A DNA stretch of 64,000 nt from Heterobilharzia americana (Eukaryota; Platyhelminthes; Trematoda; Strigeidida; Schistosomatidae), in assembly GCA_944470555.2 (NCBI GenBank), contig OX104127.1, forward strand, positions 117,518,741 through 117,582,740, read 5' to 3'. Positions 11,899 through 24,060 of the stretch are shown one piece after another. Below the pieces are notes generated by a model that saw only the letters and a list, made by a program, of their open reading frames with translations, was not told the origin of the DNA and ran no database searches. Every line of letters begins with the position of its first letter. Positions within the stretch are counted from its first letter, which is position 1. Position numbers and translations under genes: made by a program.

Positions 11899-12654
11899 TT
11901 GTTGGTGTCCATTTACATATTATGGTATCCTAAGTGTTACTTGCAATTCGCATACACCATTGAACAGAGACTGAAGCAATTTGTAAGCAACTGCTCATGC
12001 ACTTACAGCAACGAACGGGTTGTTGACATCTTGCATGAAGTCACTTTTGGCCGCAGACGTCAAGCACCATGGTGGTCTTGAGAAACCAACTTGGTTCGGG
12101 TTCACATCATATCTGTAATTGTTGAGGCGAACACCTCATGGCACCAGGCCAGCAGCAATAAGTGAGGCTACTCAGCTTCGGAAATTAGAAGCCCTCAAAA
12201 ACAAGCGCAATTTGCGCTTTCCAGTGTATTCAGTTCACGTTTCTAAATAAATATACACGAAGAGATGAATTCTTTTCTCTGCAATGTCTGTGACTGTAAC
12301 CATCATTACGGCAGATGGGATGTTGACCATGCCTTATTACCAGAACCCCGAAGCTTTAAACCAGATACCACCAGACCCTTTATCCGTCTGTATCTACGAG
12401 GCTTTACATATTTCACCACAATCAGATACAATTGGAGTTGATAGTCATGATTTTAAATATCTGCATTACGATGCCAAACGCTTTCGTCACACATATGCCT
12501 CACACTAATAAAATGGAGTTGTTTAGTGATGGCTTACGTTATCGTATGGTTCGGAAAACTTGCAAGGAAAATATCGTCGCAGTTAGCACTTTCCTTGATA
12601 TACGTGTATTCCTTTCCTTTACCTTATGTACATTATTGAAATATTCCGAATATT
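11899..12654. other. Spacer at the centre of the inverted duplication
   Basis: These 756 bases are unique between the two inner arms. Short frames exist (for example 11899-12081 and 12284-12508), but none has a motif I recognise. It could hold further transposase 3' sequence or the original internal part of a foldback-type element. Confidence 0.5.
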
Positions 12655-13179
12655 TTCATTTTCTTCCTCTTATCTTCACCTTACGATATCTACTGTTAAT
12701 TGCTTCCACAAACTAGTCAGCTTCTTTACGACACCAAGGCATATCAAGTGTATATAGTTCAGTGGGGAAAATGCCCGGCTTTTAAAACGGTGCTTTATGG
12801 TGAGCTGCATCCTCTTACATACAAATTGACAAGTTGGTTTGGTATTTGTGGTCTGCAACCAGGAAAACTATACGAAACCCTCCTACGTGGTATTCAGGTT
12901 TACACTTGTCACACTTCTGATAAGTATGGTTGGATATCATTTTCACTGACGAATGAGCCAGGGTATCGCATGTTACAGTTACTAGCTTCACAGGAATCAT
13001 GTGGTTGAAAGCAGCTATCGAAACACCATTCTTCAAAACATTTGATAAACCATTTCTCACCTCGTCAATGTATCGTGTGCTATTGTCTGGTTTACTAAAG
13101 CTCCTACATACACTATTTAAGTAGATATCAGTTATCACGGGGTGTACAATCCAACTTCGGATTTGCCACAGTTTTTGAG
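12655..13179 (-). repeat. Inner inverted-repeat arm, right (525 bp), with transposase relic copy
   Basis: Inverted copy of 11374-11898. On the minus strand it carries the same transposase fragments (VTCDTLAHS, CDKC, HLICLGVVKKL). At 13180 identity ends and LINE sequence begins. Confidence 0.95.
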
Positions 13180-14480
13180 CAGAATCATATCAGATAGACA
13201 GACAAAATCAACGCATAACGTAGCATAAGTGCATCGGCTAAAATTGCCACACTTCACAATGGTACACAAAGAACAAGTGGATAGAAAAAGAGTGATGTCG
13301 ATGTACACTAAGTTGTGACAGAATAAACAATCTGAAGATCAAAGTCAGTGTGAACATTCAAGCTTTAGGAGATGTGCAACTGAAACTGATTTTCAGCCGT
13401 GTTACCAAACATTCTCAACCGCTGTTTCTTATCTTTTCGAAAACTTCAGCCCGGCATTCTACATATCCCCACGCAACTAAGACCGACAGCCGGAGACATA
13501 ATCGGCTGATGCCACTTTTTGGTCTGATCACCTTGAACCTTCTTTCAACCTAATCCAACTTCGAGGAAGGCGGTTGTTCGGCATACGCACCAAATTTTCT
13601 AGCCACCTCAGTCGACTTGGGTTCACAACCTTATTAATCGACTTGCCTTTTTTTGCCACTTAGTACTCTTTACCTGAACTCAACATTGCTCACACTGTGA
13701 TTCCACTAAACCCGAGCAATACTGCTAAGACATCTATGATCAAAACTGTAACTGCTCCATATAGCCTACTTTCACAGCCATATAACAGAACAGAATGAAC
13801 TGTAGTGCAGTACACTGGTCCATTGATAGTTAATCGAACATTTCGCCAGTCGACGCCAAAGATGACGCAAGTTCGCGAATTTTAAGGGGGCATTCTCTTT
13901 CCTAGTTGAGATTTCGACAGCGGTGGGTCCGTTTAAGCTGACGAAACTCCCTAAGTAAGTTAAACGGCCGGCACATTCCACCACTTTAGTCTCTATCATT
14001 AAACTAGAAGTAGTTGCAGACTAGTCCTGGAGCGTCACTTTACATTTTACTGGTGCGAAATGCATGCCATAAGTACTCAGATTTCTCTTGAACGTGTTCA
14101 CAAACCCCTGGATTTTGTCATCGTCTTCACCCAGAGGATAAAATCTTCTGCATACTCCAAGTCAACCAGATTACGTCCAACAAGTAAATCGGTCCCTGTG
14201 AAGTCAGATGTACTTAAGGTTATGTCCATTAGTACGTCTATAACGAAGTTAAATAGGAAGGATGATAGTGGGCATCCTTGATGGACACCATTAGTTGTCG
14301 TCAATTCCGAAGACAAAACTGGATAAGCCCTGACACAGCTGCGTGAATTCGAGTATGGAGCTGTGATAGGCATTATGCGTATGCCTTGTACTACCTTGAT
14401 AATCAGACACCGCCGCCTGTCATCATCATCAATATCAACATAGGACCAGGCGTTACTGCTTAACGGTCTGAGTTGCCACA
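13180..14480 (-). pseudogene. RTE-type LINE, copy A (RT core to 3' end), diverged
   Basis: Minus-strand frames 14481-14098 and 13999-13772 carry RT motifs GVHQGCPLSSFLFNFVID and LEYAED (the catalytic YADD changed to YAED), then LTYLGS and LRHLWRR. DNA similarity to copy B continues to about 13440 (the RLRWLGHV region and 3' part). It is more diverged than copy B and has several frameshifts. Together with copy C (17689-19171), which supplies the 5' half, it probably formed one older element that copy B later split. Confidence 0.75.
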
Positions 14481-17400
14481 ACTCATATCAGTACACTAAG
14501 TACAAAGGTAGTGAGGTGAAAGATGAAGATAAGAAAATTTAGTCAAAAGAAATACAAAGTATGAGAAGAAAGAAAGGAAGAATGACAAAATGGTGAGAAT
14601 CGGTAGTGTTAAGATGAGGATAATATGTGTATACATCTGCGTCACTGACATCGGTTCTCAGCCATATCACCTAGAGTCTCCAACCACTGGTTCCTCGTAT
14701 CCCGTGGACCCCAACCACCAAGTCTGCATTGACCTACATGGCTTATACCAACAGTCAGAGACTTCATACATTGGTGCCATGTTTTAGTCTGACCACCTCG
14801 GGCCTTTTTCCAGTCTGAACCCACCTCAGCCAACATTGTGTAAAGAGGCAATCGGTGACTAGGTATGTGTAACACGTGTCCCAACCATCTCAATCGATGA
14901 AGGTTCATAACCTCGTCAACTGATTTACCTCTACTCCCTAAAAATCTATATCTGACTTCTGCATTACTCACATGGTGACACCACGGGATACGGCCTATAC
15001 TACGAAGGCAACGGTGGTCAAACACCTGAGGCCTTCTCATGTCTTCCACCTTCAATGGTCATTTTTCACAGCCATACAGACGAACAGACCGAACTGCTGT
15101 GCAGTACACGCGACCCTAATAGACAAACGGATATCACGGCGGCGCCACAAGTGGAGTCAGTTGACAAAAGTCAGTCGAGCCTTTTGTGTCCGTACAGAGA
15201 TTTCTTCGGCAACTGACCCAACAGGGCTGATTCTACTTCCCAGATAAGTGAAGTGGTCAACACACTCAGCCACTTTATTCTCTATTGTTAGCCGTGGTAC
15301 TGCTGAAGACCAATCCTGGAGCAAAAATTTACATTTCGGTAGTGAGATACGAGTCCCAAACATTCTCAAATTGACACTCAAAGTGATCAGAAGACTCTGT
15401 ATCTTGTCAGCGTCTTCACTTAACAGGACTATGTCATCTGCATATTCTAAGTCTAACGAAAATTCTCCTGTGATTAGGTCAAGGTTTGTGTAACCTGGTG
15501 ACGAGAGAGAGACCTCCCATAAGAATATCTATGATGAAATTCGATAAGAATGGAGACAGTGGGCACCCTTGACGGACACCACTCGATGAGCATAGCTCCC
15601 TGGACATCTCACCATAGGCTCTAACACGCCCACAAGTGTTCGAGTAGAGAGCCTTCAATAAGCTGATGTACTTGCTCAGCACACCTTCAGTGAGACACTG
15701 CCATAAGACTTCTCGATCAACGGAGTCGAATGCTGCCTTCAGGTCGAGAAATACAGCTATTGTCGGGCGTCGGTAAGCGTGTCTATGCTCCATCCGTCCT
15801 TCTCCGCTATAGCCTCACTAACTGTTGTTGACCTTTTTCCCCAGTCTCCTTAATAAGTATAAATAAATGTCTACTATTACCGATCACCGCTGCCTTTTCC
15901 ATCTCTTTCGCCTTCGCTGCCCACCACTGTTCGCGGTCATTGCGTAGACGTTTTCTCAATCTACTTTTAAGTTGCGTTCGCTCTTTACTGTACTCAGAGC
16001 CTGCAGGGATGCATTCACGTGCATCCATTAGTTCAGAAGAAGCTGCCGATATCCACTGGCTTTTTTAGCTACTCTTTCGGAGCCGTTCATTGAGACGCAG
16101 GCATATACGCGCTCAGACCAACGCGTGATCGCTGTCCAAATACGTACTCCAGAAGGAGCGGCAGTTTTCCACCGATCCTCTCTAGCGATGATTAATGGCA
16201 ATGGGTCTATCTGTGTCCTTTGCTGAGTTGAGCTTGGTGGACACCAGGTCAGACAGTGCCTTTCTTTATGTCTGAAATTGGTGCTGGCTAAAAATAGGCG
16301 GTTATCTGAGCATAGTTGTAATAGGCGATCACCGTTATCTGTACGTTCAGCTGGGATTCCGAAAGTGCCACATAAGTGCCTTTCTGCCTCACTCAGTCTA
16401 CCCACCTGTGCACTGAAGTCACCTGCAACAACCACCACGTCCGAACGTTTGGCTTTTGAGAGGAGACTAGACAGTTTTCGGTGGAACCCGTCCTTCACTT
16501 CATCCGAACTGCAGTCAGTGGAAGCGTAAGCAGAGATTTCAAAGAGACAACAGCGAGTCTCCCTATTCCTTTTAATTCTTACCGTGCCGTGCAGCCGCAC
16601 AGCGCAAAGGCGACTATCAACTGGGATCCAGTCTAGTAGTGAGTCTTCTGCCCTAGTACTTAGTGCTATGCCTACACCTGCAAGACCACAAGAGCTAGCT
16701 GTCGAATATCCAGAAACTCGGAGGGTAAATTCTACGGATTCACCAGATTGGTCGGGAGAGGTTAGGTGAGTAACCGCACTTGGGTCCCGTATGCGTGTCT
16801 CAAAAACACAGCACACATCCATGCCCCGAGTTGCTAGAGCCTTTGCCAACGAAGCCTGTTGATCAATTTGACAGAGGGAGCGGATATTGAAGGCTCCAAT
16901 ATGTAATTTGGAGCGTGGTTTAAGGAGACCAAGGATGTTATTTTGTGAACTCAGATCGTTGTCGAAGGCTGCAGAGCTAGGAGAAATTGAAGATGATGTA
17001 GTATCGTTAGTTGAGAGACGTGAAGGAAGATTAGAAGGTAATAATGGCGGAGGTGGATAGCAGTCTGAGGAAACGAGTGCTGATCGAGTTGTGAGGGCGG
17101 ATGACACTTCCTGGGTGCCCATACAGTAGAAGATTATTTCTTCTTAAGATACCTGAAAGAGATTTGTGTGACCGCAGAGCCCATCGAACATCTGCTTGAA
17201 GCTTGTCACACGTAACCTTTTGATTATGGTTATTTTGAACTTTTGTATTTTTGGGGCCGGATAGTCGAAAGGAAATGACGAATGAACCAACACCACCAGC
17301 CCGGCGGACCGTGGGGCATGCTGGAGTGTGTTATTTTTGGGGTCGACCTTTTCTAACCCCTATCCCCCTTCCACTGAGAAGGCAGCAACAGCATGGCACT

Positions 17401-17688
17401 GCTGGTCATCCAAGGGAAACACCTTACTGCTGTCACACCCCATCCAGCCAACAGCAGTACGACTTCGCCCTCAGACCACGATCATAGTGTAGTAATTTAC
17501 ACCACAACGGTAACTGCTTTTTGTCTAACCACTATCCAACAGACCTTTCTGGTATGGCAGAACCTCGAGGGAACAAGTGTTCCACCAGCATAGCTCGCTG
17601 GGTCATAGTGATATGCAAGCTCGACCACCACGTCAAGGTAGCAGCTACCGGTCGGGGAGGTTATCAGCTGCCCATGCTTTTAGGTGAT
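14481..17688 (-). pseudogene. RTE-type LINE, copy B, younger but internally deleted
   Basis: The minus-strand frame 17122-16028 holds an apurinic-type endonuclease domain: KLHIGAFNIRSLCQ, CCVFETRI, VVVAGDFSAQVGR, LTWCPP and TQID. The SDHALV motif lies in another frame (about 16120), so there is a frameshift. A linker frame (16028-15807) is followed directly by RT motif A (FLDLKAAFDSVDR, 15793-15479) and an intact YADD at 15433-15444. The RT segment that should precede motif A is missing. The C-terminal part (15055-14642) has LRWLGHVLHIP. A 5' UTR reaches about 17680. The copy cannot be autonomous. It resembles the schistosome SR2/RTE group. Confidence 0.85.
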
Positions 17689-19171
17689 TTCGCTTATCTT
17701 TAATAAGTCTAAATCACTGCCGGGTATTACCGAACGATAATGCCTTCTCTACCTCATCTCGCTTTCGCTACTAACCACTGCTAGCGATCGACGCGAAGAC
17801 TCTTGGTCAACTTACAAATGAATTGTTCCCGCTCTTCATCGTGGTAAGAGCCAGGTGGGACCAGTCAGAAACAATTGACTGTCAGAGCAGAAGTGCGACA
17901 GATGATTACCATTGTCGATCTCTTGGCATGGGATTCCATAAATGCCCCCAAGATGTCTTACTGATTGGCTTAGCTTCCCTACTTGAGTATTTAAGTCACT
18001 TGTCATTTTGACATCTGAACTTTTTGCTTTCTTTAGCAAAATTGACAGCTTCTCATAGAATCCATCCTTTGGACCATCCGAACTTCAGTTGGTGGGTACT
18101 TAAGTGGAGATTACGAATAGGCATCGCCTAGTCTCACGATCCTTCCAGTTCCTACAGATCGATTCAGTAGGACAACACATAAAAAGGTGTTGTCTGGTAT
18201 TCAGTCGGAAAATGCACTTTTCGCCCTACAGCTCACTACTATCCATACATCAGCGAATCCACGGGAGCTAGCCACTGGGTCTGCAGATACTCGTAACGTG
18301 AATTTTGAAGATTCACTATTGTGGCTAGATTATATTAATTCAGCAAGCTCACTTAAGCCCTATATTTGTGTATCAGATAAACAGCATACATCAATGACTA
18401 GAGAATCCAGATTTCTAGTGAGCAAAGCTTGCTGTTTGATTTAAAATAGAGTTCAGATGCTGAAAACTCCTACACGAAATCAATGGTGGGGCCTTAGGAG
18501 ACTAGGAATGAGGTTTTGATGGCTTTGGTCCTCTGCAATGGTCACGGAGTAAGAGGTTGGGTTAGGTATAAGAGGCTTAAGATTAGTACCAGGAGGTGAA
18601 ACCAAAGGAGGAGACAAAGTTGAGAACACGTTAGGTTTGGTTGAATCTTAAAGCGTGCGGTTGGTTGACACTTTTCGGTTGCCCACACCGTGGAAGGCTA
18701 TTGTTTTCTTAAGGTAATTGAAAGAGTAAAGGATTCGTGTTGCCTCAAAGCACATGGGAAACCCACCTGAAACTTATAGCACAGATTTTACGGATTGATA
18801 TTTTGAGAGTTAGTTCTTCTAAACCTGGACAGAGAAAACCCATACCGACCACACCGGAAGACCGTCGGGCAAAGAGGAGTGCGCTATTTTTGTGACCGAC
18901 CTTTTCTAACCCCTCTTTCCATAGAAAAATCAGTATTAGTGGGACACCGATAGTTATCTAAAGGAAACACTTAACTGCTGCCACACTCCCGTCCACCCAT
19001 CCATCACTGTATGACGCTTTACACTACAACGGTAACTACATTTCTCATAACTATCAAACAAACATTTCTAGTACGGTAGGAGCTCGAAAGAAAAGGCGTT
19101 TGAGCAGCATATCTTGTTGGGTTGTTCAGAAATACAAGCCTAACCACCACGTCAATGTAGAAGACGACGGT
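17689..19171 (-). pseudogene. RTE-type LINE, copy C (5' UTR and endonuclease remnant)
   Basis: The sequence aligns with the 5' UTR and endonuclease part of copy B. 17690-17845 matches copy B 15845-16003, and then there is a jump to the equivalent of 16280 onward. A 67-residue frame (18039-17836) keeps LNTQVGKLSQSVRHLGGIYG and DNGNHL. Its 5' end abuts the right outer inverted-repeat arm exactly at 19172. It is best read as the 5' half of the older element whose 3' half is copy A. Confidence 0.75.
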
Positions 19172-19941
19172 CCACCTTGAGTGCCATCTTGTGTCACATA
19201 TTACAAGACAAATTCATTCACCAACTGTTTACAGCTGGTAACAAAACTAAGAAAGTAACAAAGCATACACGTGTTGAAGTAATTCCTAACCAGTGTTATA
19301 AAATTATGTCTTAGGAGCAACCATAAATCTCCAGAAAACGCAGTGAAGCTTTATCGGACTTTGACAACGAGCATCAGAAATACATGAAAGGATGATTCCA
19401 CAGTCCTACACACTCGGATAGTTGGAGAGTGAGAGGACGATTGCATAACGAGGTAATCTTCACAATATCTCCAAGCAGAACTTTCTTTTAGGGCAGGGAA
19501 GCCGAAGAAGCGCGACCGATCGAGGTTGTGCTGTCCGATTCAACTGAAGAAAGCAGTGACGAAGTTATAACTGGGTGAAATTGTCTGGAATGAAATGTTG
19601 TTAGGAATTTTCACATTTTTCTATTACGTTCTTTTATAAGTATTTGACTCTATTATATTCAGCGACCCAAATCCGAGTAAATATAAAGGATATGGTTGAC
19701 TTTAGTGTTTACCGTCAAGAATGACGGCCGGCAATGTGTTGCTGATAGATAATGAAGTAAGTCGTTACTAAGAGGTATGCATATCAAGATTACTGCTGTT
19801 TTGTAAAATTCCAGCTACTTTAAGACGTGCGCTTCATGATGAATATGGTTAGTGGATACACGCTGTGATAATAATACTCAGGGTGTCACGGGAAACGTGG
19901 GTAGCCGAGAAAATAAAAGGTGTTAAGAGAAGAAACGATGT
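19172..19941 (-). repeat. Outer inverted-repeat arm, right (770 bp)
   Basis: Inverted copy of 9924-10693 with one mismatch seen. The inner edge touches the 5' end of RTE copy C. The outer edge lies inside the exon-like frame 19865-20115. A TATA-like atataaagg lies near 19680. Confidence 0.93.
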
Positions 19942-20115
19942 CCAAACTACTAGTCAGGAAAAAGTCGAAAGTAAGCTGAGCAAATTGGGGACGATGGAGA
20001 TTCCTAATTATAAAATTACTATGGGTAAATATCCGTGGATTAAGAGACTAATGGCACGGGTCATAATTCAAGAGAATTTGCGAATCCTATTTCTACCTGT
20101 CTTCTTTGTTGCACC
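19865..20115 (+). CDS. Exon-like frame leaving the right arm of the inverted duplication
   Basis: This plus-strand frame starts with the same Met-Ile-Ile-Ile...RRNDV segment as 9859-10000. It leaves the arm at 19941 and continues through unique sequence rich in basic and then hydrophobic residues (KYPWIKRLMARV, then ILFLPVFFVAP) to a GTAAGT donor at 20116-20121. The hydrophobic end could be part of a membrane segment. I do not recognise the protein. It is a candidate first exon of an uncharacterised gene. Confidence 0.35.
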
Positions 20116-20121
20116 GTAAGT

Positions 20122-21699
20122 AGCCATTATTCGGCCGTTTGCAGCTGCAGGCTCGTGATATATATATTCGAATTTTTTGTCACCGGCAGTTATTTAGGCA
20201 AGGAAAAAGGTGATAAGTGCTTCTAGGAGCCCAAAATATGGTTTTTAACCTGTATATTATTCATATTTGCTTCCACGAGATGACAAAGCTACATAATGTA
20301 TGGATTTCTGGGCTTCACAGATTACGTTTCAGCTCATAAATGCAATCATTGATGTCTTAGAGGCCCTAATTAGATGGTAGTAAGCCGGTGCTACGCGTAG
20401 GAATTAAATACTTAATTCTATTATAGCAGATTATATTATGCATCATATTATATCTAAAGGTCTGTGTTTCAACTCTTACAACAGTAATAAAATCAATAGT
20501 GTACAAACTTTAAACCCTGAATGCTTAAATAAATCCTTCCGCTTTTGACATACAAGAAGAAGAACGCGCTTAGTAAATGAAGTACAATTGCACTGCAGTG
20601 AAACGTGTTGCGGAATATGAAGTTGTATGCTTCACGCTGAAATTTTTAAACATTATGCTCCATCTTTGAAAATTTTTAACATAATAATGATGTAGGTAGG
20701 TCGCCTTATGAGGAACAGCTATGTCCTCCGATGTGCTGGATCTCGGTATTTGGATTTTTGATGGATTATGGAGTGACCGGGCCTCCATTCACTCCTTCCC
20801 AATGGATTTATCCCCTAATCATCCCATTTCTCAGCAGAGGTGAACGCTTATCCTGAGGGTTTCTTCTCCGGGTTGACACCTGGATTCGAAAACTGGTTTT
20901 CAAACGTCTTTCTCCCCTCATTATTTTCTATCCTGCCTCACCAGCTGAAATGGTCCCACCCGACGGAAGGGAAAGGAAACGACTAATCACACCCACAGTT
21001 GCTTCTCACAATTGTGGTAGAAGTGATTGCATCTTCCCTGCGTCTGGAATCGTCATTCATTTTTCAGGACTGCCGTCAAAAGGGTTCATACGTATGGCGG
21101 TCATTTGACCTCTCTCGATAGGGTCCGGGGAGCCTTTCGAGCTACGTTATGCCGCTTGTCCGCAGTCCTCTAGCTTTTGATAAATTATAGAAGGCTGTAA
21201 AGCAATGGGCATGTCATCACTTCTCCTGATAAAATTCGGACGCAGAGCAGCGATGCGAGTGGAGGAAGCGCGTAGTTTTTGAGCTCTCCCTTTTAGTTCC
21301 TGATACATAGTCATCGCTGTTCAGTTATAACTCCTACGGTGGTCGCAAAGTCCTCAGTCTCCTGTTTATAGCTTTGGATGTGGTTACCGTCTGCTTGAAG
21401 GTATTTTCCGCAGACCGTGGATTGTTTTGTTTGGATAACCAACGGAGCTGGTGATAGGATCAACCAACTTTTTAAAATTCCTGTTTTTGGAAGCACCTGC
21501 AGGTACACATTAGACGTTACTCTTAAAACCCTAGAAATAGGGTGAGTGGGTGTATGTAAAAAAGGAGCGAAAAAGTACTTATGTAGAAATAAGTGATGCT
21601 GGTTTTGATATGGAGATGGGTGGTTCTTATTGAAGTTACAGTGCCTTAGGAATACGGGAATGAATGGGCATACCACCAGTTGCTAACAACGAATGTTAA
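20122..21699. other. Unassigned region, partly less AT-rich
   Basis: The part from about 20600 to 21280 looks less AT-rich than its surroundings and reads like repeat or LINE-flank sequence on the minus strand, but no conserved motif is visible. A 121-residue minus-strand frame (21311-21676) is rich in His/Phe/Pro and has no motif. It may include the 3' tail of the LINE at 21700-24060. Confidence 0.35.
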
Positions 21700-24060
21700 C
21701 CGTAAGCTCTTAACTCTCATGCTATTATCCAGCAGCCATTCAAATTAGTCAACTGTTGTAGTTGTGTCTACTTTCTTCGGTGAGGCGTTTCAAGAGGCGC
21801 ATACCCTGGGTAAGACGCCAGACATCCCCCCATCCTTGCTCAGTTGTCAGACATGCGACTGCGGTCCCTGTGAGACTGTAGGGTTTGGGCTGATAATGCT
21901 GACCAATCAGGTGGTCCACTTGGTGAGTGACCTCGTGGGCTGCTGTTGTCAGCTCATTTCCTTCTACAGCTTAATGTAAATAAGCTGGGTTATCTTAGGC
22001 GTTGCGTATATGTTTTGCCTGTTATCCCGATAACCGGCCTTGTCACTCTCTTCTGTACCTTCTCGACAGTTCTCACGTCTCTTTATTAGAGTGGGCGGCT
22101 ATGGTACTGAACGCCTCTAGACGTACTCAAACATCGGGTTTGAATACCATGAGGAATGATTCCAGAGTTAATGCCCCAAGTTGCCTTCTTAAAAGGCTCA
22201 TGATAGCGTTTGCTCCTGTCACCATTTCCTCGTAGTTGACTCTAGTATTCAGCGTCAGGGAAGTTAAACCACAGGTCGTTTCTGTGGATTTCCCAGTGAT
22301 TCGGCACCTGTCGAGGGTGCATCTGGTTTTTATGGCTTCCTCTGTGCGAAGAAACATTACTTTGGACTTCTCCAGGTTGGAGCTCAAACCATTCGCAGCC
22401 ATCCAGGACTCCAATTTCAACAGATAGTCTTGGAGTATCCTAGGATCCTCGTTCCTACTTGGCAACACCTATATCTTAATGTCATCGGCAAGTAGGAAGA
22501 TAGACGAGTTTTAATAGGAAGGTCGTTTACGAATAGTAAAAACAGGAGTGGTCCAAGGATCGCTCCTTAAGAAACTCCTGTTCTTGCACCCTTCTAGGCG
22601 CATCGATTCCTATTTACGTGTGTGCATAATTTTCTGTCCCCTAGACACGCTGTAAACCATACCGTGAGGGTTTTCAGTGACACCCAATTTTGCAGGTTTA
22701 GTGAGGATAGTTAAGTGTGGGGCCTCATCGAAAGCTTTAACCAAGTCCAGAAGGATAACTTGGACTGGTTACTCGTTGTCCTACCCAGTGGTCCAACTGC
22801 CCAAAGTGGTCATGAAGTTTGTGGCCGATGACCGTCCAGTTCTGATCCCTTGCTGGGTGGGGTGAACGATGTTCTTCCGCTTGGACAACCCAAACGACAT
22901 CTGTAACCAGGCTTTCCAGTACCTCAGATAGTGTCCGAAGTAGCGGTATCGGTCTGTAATTACATAAGGCATTTCGGTCTCCTTCTTTGAAGATTGGTGA
23001 GGGGATAGCACGCTTCCACTTTCTGGGAGCTGACTTACTTCCAACAAATGTACGAACAGATTGCATATGGATATGCTTAACCTTTCGGTACTATTCCGTA
23101 AGACCATCGATCCTATGCCGTCGCGGTCCGGAGATTCCTATACTCTGCATTTTGAATGTTTCTCAAATACTCAGTGTGCTGAAATCTCAACTCTTAAGAT
23201 CCTGGAACTTCGTTGGATTACTAGGTGTTGATGGCGGATGCATCACCATGTTGAGCCACTTGCAAAATCGGCCGCTCAACAGCTTCGCCATCTCACAGCT
23301 ATTCAAAGGTTCCCTGATCGGTCTCTTGATCAAGTTTAGACCTTTATTCGTCGGTTTTCGTAGTGACATAAGCCGATGTAGTCTTTCGGATTGTAGTTCA
23401 GGTGTTTAGCCAGGTTACTCTGGTAGTCGTGCCTGTCATTGCGAACACTTATGTTGCACAAGTTGCACAACTTTTCGAACCTCGTAAAGTCTGTTCCCTC
23501 GTGGGTACGGTACCATGTCTCATTCTTCCTCTGTATTTGCCGTTGGGTTGCGCGAATTGCCCAAGACCGTCTGGTTGATTTCGGAACGCTTTATTTGATA
23601 GCGCTTCAAACAATACGTTGCCTGTGTATCAAGTGTTCGTCCATCAGTACTGAGTGCCATTCCTGCGGCCAAGGAATTTCCTAGAGTTCACTGTTCATGA
23701 GGTGGTGGTATGCCTTTTGGTAAAAGTGGAACTCCTGTGGTCCGACTACTCGTGGTTTTTGTTGGTTGTCAAGGAAAATCTCACCGAAGCATGATCGCTT
23801 TTGCCTCAGGGAGTTGACTTTTAGCGTATATATATGTGGGTGCATATTGCCGCCCTCCACCTTCTTTGAAGTGGCTGTCCTTTCGGAACAAGGTCGTGTT
23901 AGCCCAGGATATTTCTTATTTCACGATGTCTGATGAGGGCCACGTCTCTGTAATAAAAATAATATCTGCATACAGATCATTGCACATCGTTCTTAGCTCC
24001 AATGCTTTACTTCTGAGACCTCTAACGTTACTACGGAGGCATATCAGCTGACAGTGCGAT
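21700..24060 (-). pseudogene. CR1-type LINE, decayed copy
   Basis: On the minus strand the order is that of a CR1-like ORF2. An endonuclease start (NVRGLRSKALELRTMCNDL, then FITETWPSSDI) lies at about 24040-23920. RT motifs follow at 23066-22737 (FKEGDRNALCNYRPIPLL, ESLVTDVVW). In the overlapping frame 23107-22781 there is TGRSSATNFMTTL. The RT thumb region is at 22468-22127 (ESWMAANGLSSNLEKSKVMF and NAIMSLLRRQ). A degraded C-terminal stretch runs to about 21750. Frameshifts and stops are frequent and no FADD/YADD motif survives in frame. Confidence 0.75.

Noticed and set aside
12284..12508. Two overlapping plus-strand ORFs in the spacer of the inverted duplication
   Set aside because: No motif in either; may be remnants of the transposon interior but cannot be assigned.
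16278..16529. Plus-strand ORFs over the LINE region (also 16584-16769, 17251-17487)
   Set aside because: Antisense shadows of the RTE endonuclease and 5' UTR.
21311..21676. 121-residue minus-strand ORF
   Set aside because: His/Phe/Pro-rich with no motif and in a repeat-like area; not supported as a gene.
23920..23960. CTGATGAGGG on the plus strand, resembling a hammerhead core
   Set aside because: It falls inside the CR1 endonuclease motif, and no GAAA with a stem follows at the right spacing.
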